The position numbers were made by a program, and so were the translations under genes. Source: Malus domestica (lineage: Eukaryota > Streptophyta > Magnoliopsida > Rosales > Rosaceae). From it: a stretch of DNA of 64,000 nt. The stretch is taken from positions 28,230,501-28,294,500 of the forward strand of contig NC_091666.1 of NCBI RefSeq assembly GCF_042453785.1, in the 5' to 3' direction. Shown piece by piece: positions 21,964-32,085 of this stretch. Each line of letters begins with the position of its first letter. Position 1 is the first letter of the stretch. The notes under the pieces are model-generated. The model made no database searches, had not been told where the DNA came from, and was given only the letters and a program-made list of their open reading frames with translations.

Positions 21964-22475
21964 TGTTTGTACCATACTTGACCAATCCCGAAACTACCGA
22001 GCACCGGCCAACGCTATACTGTCAAGGACCCAGAAGAGTTCCCCTCCGACCAGGAGGCCAATCACTACTTGACACGTGTCAAGATTAGAAGCCAATCAGA
22101 GCGCAGCACGTGTCAACATCAAGAACCAATCATAACATGACACATGTCAATGTGACAAAGCTACAAGTTTTTCTATAAATAGGGGTCATTCCCCCACAAT
22201 ATTGCCTAATGCCATTTGTGTTAAATCATTCACAAGAACTCACTAAATTGAGAGCTTGATCCTTTGTACTTGTGTAAGCCCTTCACTACTAATAAGAACT
22301 CCTCTACTCCGTGGACGTAGCCAATCTGGGTGAACCACGTACATCCTGTGTTTGCTTCTTTGTCTCTATTCATTTACGTACTTATCCTCACTAGTGACCG
22401 AAGCAACCAAGCGAAGGTCATAAAACCTGACACTTTCTGTTGTACCAAAGTCCTCGCTGATTTTGTGCATCAACA
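21964..22475 (+). repeat. 5' LTR of gypsy element (512 bp)
   Basis: Begins TGTTTGTACC and ends ATCAACA (canonical TG...CA). It matches 34122-34633 with three transitions. It contains a TATA box and two CACGTG G-boxes, annotated separately. Confidence 0.97.
22073..22181 (+). promoter_or_regulatory. LTR promoter: two G-boxes and TATA box
   Basis: CACGTG occurs at 22073-22078 (inside GACACGTGTC) and at 22107-22112 (inside GCACGTGTC), with a related GACACATGTC about 30 bases on. TATAAATA lies at 22174-22181. In plants G-boxes bind bZIP/bHLH factors, including ABA-responsive ones. The spacing to the TATA box is that of a normal upstream element. The same arrangement is in the 3' LTR. Confidence 0.6.
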
Positions 22476-22477
22476 TT

Positions 22478-22493
22478 TGGCGCCGTCTGTGGG
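22478..22493 (+). promoter_or_regulatory. Primer-binding site of gypsy element
   Basis: TGGCGCCGTCTGTGGG lies two bases after the 5' LTR end. TGGCGCC is the usual plant gypsy primer site start; the priming tRNA was not determined. Confidence 0.8.
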
Positions 22494-22582
22494 AAACGAC
22501 ACTTATCCCTACTCTCTTCAGCTGTGTCAAGCTGGTTTCTATCATTCGTACACTTTCTTTTGATCAGGCATCCCTCTCCAAC

Positions 22583-25432
22583 ATGGGAAGCGAAGGAAGC
22601 CACAGCACACAGAATGACACCCCCCTTGCACATAGTGCGAAACAACGAAAGAAGGAAGGAAAACGAGTTCTTCTTCAAGCTAAAGTCGATGAGTTGGAAG
22701 CTCAGAACAACAAGATAGCAATGAGGAATGAGGTCCTCCAGGAGCAATATGAGAAGCTCTTCGAGACACTCCACGAAGCTAGGCAAGCTCAGACACGCGA
22801 GCTTGTTGCCCCCGTGGAAGTCAACCATCAACTGGGTGCCCTCCAACATGGAGGGTCACATGCATTCGACATAGATATCCCTGATAGGGAACAGATTACC
22901 CCTCGACTTGATAATCAACATGAGGCTTCTCTTAACCCAGTTGCTTCGACCCGAACCATGAGAAGTGGAGGGAGACACCTCTTTGCTGAAGGGGCAGAAG
23001 GATCGAAAGCCGTCTTTCGCGATTGTCGGGATTTCCTGAAGCAACGTCGAGAGAATTCCATCCATATAAGCTCAAAGATTAATGACCCAAGGATTTCCGA
23101 GAGACTCGGTCCCCTGCCACGGCCCAAGCCGGCCACCAATTTAGGGAATGGGCAACAAGTCCTAGAGAGACATGAGGGTACAGGGGACTCAGAGGTGTTC
23201 CGACAGACATACCCTGGAAGCCAGTACAGCGAGTCCAGGGAAAAATCACATGCCCTTGATCAAACCTTCCTAATTCCAATAGGAGATGGAGATTTACGAA
23301 AGAAAGCTCAAGTGACACATAACTCCGCTCAGGACCCCCTTGTCCTACAACTTCTTGAGGAAGTAAACAAGTTGAAGGCTGAACGTCAGGCTGAAATACC
23401 TGACTGGAACCAACCCAGGCCTGGCCCTCTTACAAGGAGGATCCTCAATACCCCCCTTCAAGCAAAGACAAAGCAAAAGCTTGGCTTGCAACTTTATACT
23501 GGAAAAGAGGACCCGATTGAGCACCTTAACCTCTTTGAGTCCACCATGGCATACCGGATGCACACCGACGAAGAGCGATGTCTTCTCTTCCCCTCCACCC
23601 TCTCTAGTGGAGCTCTAAATTGGTATTGTCGTCTTACACCTGAGACGGTAGACTCATTTAAGGAATTGAGGAAACTATTTGTTTCCCAACACATTTTCCA
23701 AACCGATCGCTTGCACTCTGCAGATGACTTGTACACTATCCGCCAGAAGCCAGACAAGTCATTACGTATGTATGCTGGCCGCTTCAGCCATGAATACTCC
23801 CGGTGTGCCGAGGCAGACGACAAGACTGCCCTCAAAGCCTTCACGGCAGGCCTACGTGATTGTTTCTTTAAATACATGATCAATGCCAATACTTGGAAGA
23901 CTTACTCTGAGGTGATGGCGCAGGCTTATAACCATGCCTCCGCCGAGGCAAAAACATATCAGGAGAAACCCCATACAACCATCCTTTATCAACAAGTGGG
24001 AGGTGGAAGCCAGACTCACCTAAATGAGAAGACCTCGACTTTCCAAACAGCAGTGGCACCTCCCCATGCCTTGCATAATGCTTCACCGAATCAACAGACA
24101 TATCAATTTCAAGGCAAGATGAAGGATTTCCATCCTCACCACTCTCCTTCCAGTAAAAAGAGTAAGGGACACTATCCCGATAACCAAGGGTATCGCCACA
24201 ATAACGCTCGCCCCCAGGCAGTCAATGCAGTGGGTCAAACCCGCGTCAAGATACCCCCTACCCCAAGGTATGAGACATACACGCCCTTGAATGCCACATG
24301 CGCGGCCATTTACCCCAGCATAGCTCACCTGATACCAAAGCCAAAGCCGAGGCACCCAGATTACACGCCCCCGAATAACGCGGGCATGTTTTGTTGCTAC
24401 CATGAGCATAACGGCCATGATAGCGAGAAATGTATCATCCTCCGTGATCGTATTGAAGCTTTGGCACGAGAAGGAAAAATTGATCAATTCCTTCTTCACC
24501 CTCAAAGGGATAACCGTAACCAACGCCAGGTGAATGTCATATATTCCATAAGCGGCGGCACACCCATATCTGAATCTTCCAATAGGGCCATGAAAAACAG
24601 TGAACGAATTCTGAGGCCTGGTCACCAAGTGTTTCACGTGGAAGACATCAGGGGAGGGAAGTATCAAAAGCCTAACTGGGATCCGATATGTTTCTACCCT
24701 GAGGAAGAAAGAGGCATCATCTACCCTCATAACGACCCATTGATCGTGGAGGCTCACATAGCCAACTTTGATGTTCGACGAATCCTCGTAGACACAGGGG
24801 CTTCGGTCAATATCATGTTTGCCGAAGCTTTCAGGGCACTCAGTGTAGCTGAACACTTGCTCGATCGCTCGATTTCTCCTCTGATAAGCTTCTCCGGTGA
24901 TATCGTGCAACCCTTAGGGAGCATACATTTACCCTTTACTATTGGTACAGGCCCTTACACGGCTACCATTACCACTAACTTCCTAGTGGTTGACTGCCCA
25001 ACGGCATACAATGTCATCTTTGGGCGCACAGGCATCAATGATCTCAAGGCTATGGTATCCACGCATATGCTGTTGATGAAATTTCCAACCCCCCATGGCA
25101 ACGGCTACATCAGAGGAGATCAGCTTAGTGCACGATCATGTTACAACACTTCAGTTAAGCAACAACACTTGCCCGGACCCAAGGAAACCCTGTATGTACA
25201 TGACCAAGTCACAAAGACCAGCCTAGATGAAGCGACCTTGGATCTTCCTGATAGCAACAATCAACCCGATGATCCTCGAGATGACTCTTTCACCCAGCAA
25301 GCCCAACCTGCTGAAGAGTTGGAGAAGGTACCTATCTCAAGAGATCATCCAGACCGCATGGTGAATATTGGCACCACATTGTCACCACCCCTTTCGGTTA
25401 GCATTGATATCTTTTTTGAAAGAGAACACTGA
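22583..25432 (+). CDS. Gypsy (Tat) Gag-protease, 949 aa
   Basis: The start at 22583 (ATGGGAAGC) is chosen because the longer frame begins inside the LTR. In order: a Lys/Glu-rich predicted coiled coil (residues about 25-75), the retrotrans_gag domain (around residues 300-430, HLNLFESTMAYRM, LFPSTLSSGALNWY, FTAGLRDCFFKYM), a CHHC-type zinc knuckle CCYHEHNGHDSEKC at about 604-617, and an aspartic protease with LVDTGASVNIMF (Asp at about 737). The frame ends in a short out-of-frame tail after TTLSPPL, where the Pol frame takes over one base out of register. Gag forms the particle; the protease cleaves the polyprotein. Confidence 0.93.
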   Translation: MGSEGSHSTQNDTPLAHSAKQRKKEGKRVLLQAKVDELEAQNNKIAMRNEVLQEQYEKLFETLHEARQAQTRELVAPVEVNHQLGALQHGGSHAFDIDIPDREQITPRLDNQHEASLNPVASTRTMRSGGRHLFAEGAEGSKAVFRDCRDFLKQRRENSIHISSKINDPRISERLGPLPRPKPATNLGNGQQVLERHEGTGDSEVFRQTYPGSQYSESREKSHALDQTFLIPIGDGDLRKKAQVTHNSAQDPLVLQLLEEVNKLKAERQAEIPDWNQPRPGPLTRRILNTPLQAKTKQKLGLQLYTGKEDPIEHLNLFESTMAYRMHTDEERCLLFPSTLSSGALNWYCRLTPETVDSFKELRKLFVSQHIFQTDRLHSADDLYTIRQKPDKSLRMYAGRFSHEYSRCAEADDKTALKAFTAGLRDCFFKYMINANTWKTYSEVMAQAYNHASAEAKTYQEKPHTTILYQQVGGGSQTHLNEKTSTFQTAVAPPHALHNASPNQQTYQFQGKMKDFHPHHSPSSKKSKGHYPDNQGYRHNNARPQAVNAVGQTRVKIPPTPRYETYTPLNATCAAIYPSIAHLIPKPKPRHPDYTPPNNAGMFCCYHEHNGHDSEKCIILRDRIEALAREGKIDQFLLHPQRDNRNQRQVNVIYSISGGTPISESSNRAMKNSERILRPGHQVFHVEDIRGGKYQKPNWDPICFYPEEERGIIYPHNDPLIVEAHIANFDVRRILVDTGASVNIMFAEAFRALSVAEHLLDRSISPLISFSGDIVQPLGSIHLPFTIGTGPYTATITTNFLVVDCPTAYNVIFGRTGINDLKAMVSTHMLLMKFPTPHGNGYIRGDQLSARSCYNTSVKQQHLPGPKETLYVHDQVTKTSLDEATLDLPDSNNQPDDPRDDSFTQQAQPAEELEKVPISRDHPDRMVNIGTTLSPPLSVSIDIFFEREH

Positions 25433-28400
25433 AGTCTTCGCCTGGTCATACGAGGACATGCCAGGCATCTCTCCCGATGTCATCTGTCATCGTTTGAGTA
25501 TTGACCCCAAGATCAAGCCGGTGAGACAGAAGCGAAGATCTTATGACGCTGAACGATACGAGGCAATGAAAGCAGAAGTTGAAAAACTCAAAGGCATAGG
25601 CTTTGTCCGCGAAGTCAATTACCCGACATGGGTAGCAAATGTGGTCCTTGTTAGGAAAAATCCGACCAAAGAAAGTCTTTCGCTTCAAAATGTCTTGTGG
25701 AGGATGTGTGTTGACTACACCGACCTAAACAAAGGGTGTCCGAAAGATAGTTTCCCTCTTCCTCTTATTGACAGGCTTATAGACTCTACGGCAGGGTGTG
25801 AGCTCTTGAGCTTTATGGACGCTTATTCAGGATACAACCAAATCCTCATGAACCCCTCAGACCAAGAACACACGGCCTTCACTACTGACAGTGGACTATA
25901 TTGCTATAAAGTCATGCCTTTCGGCCTAAAGAATGCAGGAGCAACTTATCAGAGACTGGTCAATTCAATGTTCGCCGAACAAATTGGGAAGAACATGGAA
26001 GTTTACGTTGATGATATGCTAGTCAAAAGCAAACATGCTGACCAACACATCACCGACCTATCTGAAACTTTCACCATTCTAAAGAGGTATCGAATGAGGT
26101 TGAACCCCAACAAATGTGCCTTCGGCGTGGGCTCTGGCAAATTCTTAGGCTTCATGATTAGCCAACGAGGCATTGAAGCTAACCCTGAAAAGATCAAAGC
26201 AATCCTCGACATGAAAGAGCCAATAACTTCAAAAGACATCCAAAGCCTTACTGGCAAGGTGGCAGCCTTAACCAGATTCATCTCTAAGGCCACAGACAGA
26301 TGTGCTCCTTTCTTCAAAGCACTCAAGGGAAATAAGAAGTACATTACATGGACGGAAGAATGTGCCAAGGCATTCAGGAACCTCAAAGAGTACATGAGTA
26401 AAGCCCCTCTGCTCTCCAAACCAGAAGTTGGTGACACTCTCATCATCTATCTATCGGTTTCGGCTTCAGCAGTCAGTTCTGTTCTTATTCGAATGGACAG
26501 TGGTGTCGAACGGCCCGTCTACTACGCTAGCAAGGCCCTACAAGATGCGGAGACACGATATTCCAACATTGAGAAATTAGCTCTAGCATTGGTCATGTCT
26601 GCTCGGAAACTTCGCCCTTATTTCCAAGCACACGCCATCATCGTGCTTACCAATCACCCTCTTCGACAGATACTCCAGAGTCCTGACACGTCTGGGCGAA
26701 TGATCAAATGGGCGATAGCATTGGGTGAGTTTGACATCTCCTACCAACCAAAACCAGCCGAAAAAGGTCAAGCAGTAGCAGATTTCATCGCCGACTTCAC
26801 ATATCCTGTTGACATTGCTTCTACACCTGAAGCAGTAGCTTCATTACCATCGGAAGCTCAGAAAGTAGAATCAACGACCTCAGCATGGAGTCCGTATGTT
26901 GATGGCTCATCCAACCAACAGGGCTGTGGAGCGGGACTAGTCTTGACTACGCCCGACAAAGTAGCAATGGAGTATGCTCTTCGTTTCAAATTCAAGGCAT
27001 CAAACAATGAGGCCGAGTATGAAACCCTTCTAGCAGGATTACGTTTGGCCAAACACCTCGGGGTTAAACAAATTGATATTTTCAGTGACTCCCAATTAGT
27101 GGTCAACCAGGTTACCAACAACTTTGATGCTAAGGACAGCTCCATGGCAGCATATCTTGCGCAAACACAACTTTTGCTCAAGCACTTCCACTACCAGATC
27201 ACCCAAGTTCCTCGAGCGGCAAACAGTCATGCAGACGCCCTGGCTCGCCTTGCCTCAGCTGTGGAAGACAAGATTGGAAGAAAAATTCATGTCGAACTGT
27301 TGACAACACCAAGCACCATGGCCGCAGAAGTATGCAACTTACAACAGGGGGATAGTTGGATCATCCCGATCTATAATTTCCTTGCTCATGGCACCCTCCC
27401 AAATGATAAAGTCCAGGCTAAGCAAATTCGATACAAGTCTACCCGCTACCTGATCATCAATGATCAACTCTATAAGCGAGGTTTTAGCCTGCCATACTTA
27501 AGGTGTCTTACGCCTGCCGAGGCGGAAATCGTCCTTCGGGAAATACATGAGGGAGTCTGTGGAGATCATGCTGGATCTCGGTCCCTAGCACACAAGACTT
27601 TTCGCCAAGGATATTACTGGCCAACACTCCACCAGGATGCCATCAAAGTATCCCGCTCATGTGACAAATGTCCACGATATGCGACTATTCCTCATTCCCC
27701 TTCAGAGCCTCTTACTCCTATGATCAGCCATTGGCCCTTCGCCCAGTGGGGACTTGATTTGATCGGCCCAATGCCGGCAGGGAAGGGCAAAGTCTGTTAC
27801 GCAGTCGTTGCAGTGGACTACTTCACAAAGTGGGCCGAAGTAGAACCCTTGGCAACCATTACTGAGGCAAAGATAGAGGACTTCGTGTGGAAGAACATCC
27901 TTTGTAGATTCGGCATTCCCAATGCGATAGTCACTGACAATGGGCGACAGTTTGACAACAAGAAGTTCAGGTTGTTCTGCTCTAAGTTCAACATCAACTT
28001 ATGCTTTGCCTCTCCAGCTCATCCCCAGTCTAATGGACAAGTTAAGGCCATCAACAAAATAATCAAGCGCACTTTGAAAACCAGCTTGGACAAAGCTAAA
28101 GGCTGTTGGCCAGAATTTGTACCCCAAGTTCTTTGGTCATATCGCACTTCATATCGGACTTCAACAGGAGAAACTCCATTCTCACTTGCCTTTGGCACAG
28201 ATGCGGTTGTCCCTGTTGAGCTCGAGCAAGCAACATTCCGAGTCCAGAACTACATTCAAAGTGAAAATGACAAACAACTCACCCTCAACTTGGACTTAGT
28301 CGAGGAACACAGAAACCAAGCTCACTTGAGGAATGTCGCCTACAAGCAGCGCATCTCCAACTATTATGACTCTAGGGTCAAGCCTCGTTCTTTCAAAATA

Positions 28401-28592
28401 GGAGACTGGGTCTTAAAGAAAAGATTACTCTGCGACAGAGTCCCGAGTGAAGGCACACTTAGTCCAAACTGGGATGGACCGTATGAAGTCATTGGCATCA
28501 GTCGCCCTGGCTCTTACACACTTAGAAGCTCCGATGGCAAGACCCTTGGCCATCCATGGAACGCTGATCACTTGAAGTACTACTACAAATAG
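25368..28592 (+). CDS. Gypsy (Tat) Pol: RT, RNase H, aRNase H, integrase
   Basis: A 1074-residue open frame; true homology starts at about 25407 (RLALISFLKENTEVFAWS). RT has PVRQKRRSY, MDAYSGYNQI, MPFGLKNAGATYQR and YVDD (Tyr about 213). Native RNase H (SKAPLLSKP, YYASKAL) is followed by a second RNase H (YVDGSSNQQGCGAGLVL, NNEAEYETLLAGL, HADALARLAS), as in the Tat lineage. Integrase has the HHCC region (HEGVCGDHAG, CDKCPRYA) and core Asp797 (WGLDLIGP) and Asp857 (VTDNGRQF). The third catalytic position, 36 residues on, is Lys893 (GQVKAINK) instead of the invariant Glu. It ends KTLGHPWNADHLKYYYK. Apart from Lys893 and the +1 offset from Gag it looks intact. Confidence 0.93.
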   Translation: MAPHCHHPFRLALISFLKENTEVFAWSYEDMPGISPDVICHRLSIDPKIKPVRQKRRSYDAERYEAMKAEVEKLKGIGFVREVNYPTWVANVVLVRKNPTKESLSLQNVLWRMCVDYTDLNKGCPKDSFPLPLIDRLIDSTAGCELLSFMDAYSGYNQILMNPSDQEHTAFTTDSGLYCYKVMPFGLKNAGATYQRLVNSMFAEQIGKNMEVYVDDMLVKSKHADQHITDLSETFTILKRYRMRLNPNKCAFGVGSGKFLGFMISQRGIEANPEKIKAILDMKEPITSKDIQSLTGKVAALTRFISKATDRCAPFFKALKGNKKYITWTEECAKAFRNLKEYMSKAPLLSKPEVGDTLIIYLSVSASAVSSVLIRMDSGVERPVYYASKALQDAETRYSNIEKLALALVMSARKLRPYFQAHAIIVLTNHPLRQILQSPDTSGRMIKWAIALGEFDISYQPKPAEKGQAVADFIADFTYPVDIASTPEAVASLPSEAQKVESTTSAWSPYVDGSSNQQGCGAGLVLTTPDKVAMEYALRFKFKASNNEAEYETLLAGLRLAKHLGVKQIDIFSDSQLVVNQVTNNFDAKDSSMAAYLAQTQLLLKHFHYQITQVPRAANSHADALARLASAVEDKIGRKIHVELLTTPSTMAAEVCNLQQGDSWIIPIYNFLAHGTLPNDKVQAKQIRYKSTRYLIINDQLYKRGFSLPYLRCLTPAEAEIVLREIHEGVCGDHAGSRSLAHKTFRQGYYWPTLHQDAIKVSRSCDKCPRYATIPHSPSEPLTPMISHWPFAQWGLDLIGPMPAGKGKVCYAVVAVDYFTKWAEVEPLATITEAKIEDFVWKNILCRFGIPNAIVTDNGRQFDNKKFRLFCSKFNINLCFASPAHPQSNGQVKAINKIIKRTLKTSLDKAKGCWPEFVPQVLWSYRTSYRTSTGETPFSLAFGTDAVVPVELEQATFRVQNYIQSENDKQLTLNLDLVEEHRNQAHLRNVAYKQRISNYYDSRVKPRSFKIGDWVLKKRLLCDRVPSEGTLSPNWDGPYEVIGISRPGSYTLRSSDGKTLGHPWNADHLKYYYK

Positions 28593-28831
28593 ACTCACGA
28601 TATACAAGTGTTGAGCTATAGCCGTTCGGCATCCTATGTAATGAAGGCCATTTGGCAATGAATTCAATAAAGAGGTAATTTAGCCAACTCAGCCCTCACT
28701 CTTTTACATTCATAGCAAGCGATGCCGGAACCCTTCTCAATCAGAAAGCAATCCGTCTTCCACAGTCACTACAAAACAAGCAAATGAAGACCGTGTCAAG
28801 CGACAAAAAATAAAAAAAAAAAAAAAAAAAA
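28593..28831. other. Gypsy 3' untranslated spacer, start
   Basis: Non-coding sequence directly after Pol, ending in a poly-A run (about 28808-28832) that precedes the minisatellite. Confidence 0.6.
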
Positions 28832-29343
28832 ACAGCTTCATCCAAAAAGCTTCACCCGAAAAGCTTCACCTAAAAAGCTTCACCCACAAAGCTTCACCTA
28901 AAAAGCTTCACCCAAAAAGCTTCACCCGAAAAGCTTCACCTCCAAAGCTTCACCCACAAAGCTTCACCTAAAAAGCTTCACCCAACAAGCTTCACCCGAA
29001 AAGCTTCACCCACAAAGCTTCACCTAAAAAGCTTCACCCACAAAGCTTCACCCAAAAAAAAAAAAAAAAAAAAAACTTCACCCGAAAAGCTTCACTTAAA
29101 AAAGCTTCACCTACAAAGCTTCACCTAAAAAATCTTCACCTAGAAAGCTCCCTCTACATACTTTCACCATCAAAGCTTCACCATCAAAGCTTCACCTAGA
29201 AAGCTTCATCTACAAAGCTTCACCATCAAAGCTTCACCTAGAAAGCTTCATCTACAAAGCTTCATCTACAAAGCTTCACCATCAAAGCTTCACCTAGAAA
29301 GCTTCAACACCAAAGCTTCACCTACAAAGCTTCAACACAAAAC
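28832..29343 (+). repeat. 14-bp minisatellite (GCTTCACC-NNN-AAA unit)
   Basis: About 36 head-to-tail copies of a 14-bp unit, core AAGCTTCACC with a variable middle (CGA, TAA, ACA, ATC, TAG). It is interrupted by a poly-A tract at about 29056-29077. The variants cluster: CGA/TAA/ACA types in the first half, ATC/TAG/ACA types in the second. Almost every unit contains a HindIII site AAGCTT. It lies inside the Tat element between Pol and the antisense ORF. Confidence 0.95.
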
Positions 29344-29910
29344 CTTGCTCCAAATAAACAAATTTTGTTCACAAAACCCAAGATGCCCTTGAACTTGTAC
29401 AAAAACACTTGGGTAAACATAAACATTTTTTGTTTTACACCCACAAGGGCCCAAAATTTTCCTTCTTATTTATTCACTTATATATGTTCCCAAACATATT
29501 ATAATAGATCCAACAACAAGCCAAAGTCCCAAGTTTCATAATGGACAAAAGTACAAGCAATTCATCAATAATGAAGGTGCTACAAAAATTGGAATCTGCC
29601 CCAAAATAGAAATCCAACCCAAGAGACTTTTTCTCTCTCTCCCTCTTCCGCCTCCTTTCATCTATCAAATTTCTGTAACCTCTGCTCTTCTCCAATGGAG
29701 CTGAATTTTGGACACCCTATAGTTCTTGAGCATATGAACAACTTTCAAGAAGGAACCATTTCTGTTTGAGCGACGGAAATTAAAGTGTTGAAGCTCCAAA
29801 CATGATAGTCGGCTTCTTGCAGATTTCGAAGCTGTTGTGATGTTTCGAAGATCTGGAAATATTTAACCGTTAGTTCATCCTGAATGTTTGATATGTTATG
29901 AAAGAGTCGA
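29344..29910. other. Gypsy 3' spacer between repeat blocks
   Basis: AT-rich non-coding sequence with a CTCTCTCT run near 29632. Open stretches here show no domain. Confidence 0.5.
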
Positions 29911-30660
29911 TGAGGAACAACTTCAATGAAGAAAGCATACCGATCTGAACAAGATAAAATGGAGTTTCGAAGCTCACAACAAATCTGACGGGTTGACAGA
30001 AAAATAATAACCAGTCATTCATCATACCTGGATTTCTGGAGTTATACTGCTCCGAGGGATCTCAAATTTGGATATGTTGTAGTTCACGAGCTGAGGAACA
30101 ACTTCAATGAAGAAAGCATACCGATCTGAACAAGAGAAAATGGAGTTTCGAAGATCACAACAAATCTGACGGGTTGACAGAAAAATAATAACCAGTCATT
30201 CATCATACCTGGATTTCTGGAGTTATACTGCTCCGAGGGATCTCAAATTTGGATATGTTGTAGTTCACAAGCTGAGGAACAACTTCAATGAAGAAAGCAT
30301 GCTGATCTGAGCAAGAGAAAATAGAGTTTCAAAGCTCACAACAAATCTGACGGGTTGACAGACAAATGATAAATAGTCACTCATCATACCTGGATTTCTG
30401 GAGTTATACTGCTCCGAGGGACCTCAAATTTGGATATGTTGTAGTTCACAAGTTAAGGAACAACTTCGATGAAGAAAGTATGTTGATCTGAACAAGAGAA
30501 AATGGAGTTTCGAAGCTCACAACAAGTCTGACGGATTAACAGAACATTGATGAACAGTTACTCATCATACTTGAATTTCTGAAGTTGTACTACTCCGATG
30601 GATCTCAAATTTGGATATGTTGTAGTTCACAAGATAAGGAAAAACTTTCATGAAGACGAC
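29911..30660 (+). repeat. 181-bp tandem repeat, about four copies
   Basis: Units start at 29911, 30092, 30273 and about 30453, with a partial one at 30634. Each reads from TGAGGAACAACTTCAATGAAG to GGATATGTTGTAGTTCAC. The first three are nearly identical, the fourth more diverged. Spacing is 181 bases. Non-coding; internal to the Tat element. Confidence 0.92.
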
Positions 30661-31270
30661 TTTGCAATCTGAGCTATAGAGAAAGGTGTTATCTTGCATC
30701 CACTCAGGCTGATTAGTGGAAACGAAAAGCAATTCCACCAAAGAAAAGATGAAAAAGAGAGAAAAGCCACTAATTGCACTTGATCTTGTCTAGTCAATAG
30801 CATGCAGCATCAAACACACAAAAGTTGGAAATATTTTTAGATAAAGCATATACGAATGTGTGACATCGAAACAAGAATTCGTTACTTTGACAAATTAGTA
30901 ACACGCGAGACACCTCATTCGGCAACTCTCTTCGCCTGAAGACTTGGGGGACTCCCACCATATGCTACTGCACCTTGATACTCGGCAGTCTCACAACCAC
31001 TCAGTGACTTGGATTTTTCAAGTCTCCAACCGAGAAGTTTTCCTCACTCGGGAAATTAAGGGAACACTACCTCAAATTACATGCTTCACTCACAAAGCTT
31101 CAACAATACAGGTTTCAACAAAAGCAAAAATTCAAAGAACTTTATGAAGAAGGCTTTGGTGTATTTAACACAATATGTTGAAATGAAGCAAAGCTTATTT
31201 ATTAATATTTTCGATAAGCCACAAATATGTACATATACATGAGTCAAAATAAACAAACAAAAGGGAGCCT

Positions 31271-31951
31271 TCACAAAGGTTGCTTAGGGGAAGTCTCAGC
31301 AGTCGGTAGAGCCCCAGAAAGAGAAAGCACCGGAGGGTGGTTATCTGGAGCCTCAGTACTTGACAAAACCCCAGAAGGAGGAGGCATTGGAGGTTCATCA
31401 TTTGAAGCTTCATTACCAGGTACAGCCCCAGAGGACGAAGGCAATAAATGCCTTTGGAACAAACCCACAAACTGCTGATGATCAAGTAAAACCTTACCAT
31501 CAGATTCCTTCATCTGGTCAAGCTTCCTCTTCATGTTTGTAGCATAGTCATGGGCGAGCCGGTGCAACTGCTTATTCTCATGCTTGAGCCCTCTAATCTC
31601 CTGTTTGAGACTCATCACTTCAGCAGCCAATGATTCAACTTGGCGGGTTCTAGCAAATAGGCGTTGGGCCATATTAGACACAGAACCTGCACACTGAACA
31701 CTAAGAGCCAGAGAGTCCTTAACAGCCAACTCATCAGACCGTTTGGAAAGTAGTCTGTTATCTTTGGGAGTGAGAAGGTTCTTGGCCACCACTGCAGCGG
31801 TCATATCATTCTTCATCACAGAATCCCCAACGGTAAGAGGACCAGTAGGGGATATGAAGGATGGGCGCCATATGTTGTCTGGAGAAGGCGTGGCTGTCTC
31901 TTCTCCAAGGTTCAAGTCAAAACGACGGTCGGAGGGTCCAGACATTTTCAA
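31271..31951 (-). CDS. Antisense additional ORF of the Tat element (226 aa)
   Basis: A complete minus-strand frame between pol and the 3' LTR. It has an N-terminal segment DRRFDLNLGEETATPSPDN, a central stretch rich in Leu/Glu/Lys heptads (RQVESLAAEVMSLKQEIRGL and following residues to about 150) that should form a coiled coil, and a C-terminal Pro/Ser-rich tail with repeated SGALP/SGVLS-type motifs in at least three near-copies. Additional ORFs, often antisense, are known in Tat-lineage elements. Their function is unknown, and I do not recognise this one. The intact frame in a young element suggests recent selection. Expression would need an antisense promoter, probably just upstream at 31950-32100. 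Confidence 0.7.
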   Translation of the reverse strand: MKMSGPSDRRFDLNLGEETATPSPDNIWRPSFISPTGPLTVGDSVMKNDMTAAVVAKNLLTPKDNRLLSKRSDELAVKDSLALSVQCAGSVSNMAQRLFARTRQVESLAAEVMSLKQEIRGLKHENKQLHRLAHDYATNMKRKLDQMKESDGKVLLDHQQFVGLFQRHLLPSSSGAVPGNEASNDEPPMPPPSGVLSSTEAPDNHPPVLSLSGALPTAETSPKQPL

Positions 31952-32085
31952 ATGTGTTGAAGAAGGAAGAGGTCAGACAAATCAAGATCTTAGAAGTGCA
32001 AGAAATGAGCTTCTACTGGTAGAGATTCAAGTGTGCTGTGGAACTTAATGCCAGCCTCTATAAAAATCTGCACTCGACGGAGCTT

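Noticed and set aside
22463-22582. Extended N-terminus of the gypsy Gag frame
   Set aside because: It begins inside the LTR and covers the primer-binding site; the ATG at 22583 is the first plausible start.
24083-24910. 275-codon minus-strand frame opposite gypsy gag
   Set aside because: Shadow of a well-supported Gag-protease frame; no domain of its own.
28832-29343. CRISPR-like array
   Set aside because: Units are 14 bp without unique spacers, in a plant retrotransposon; it is a minisatellite.
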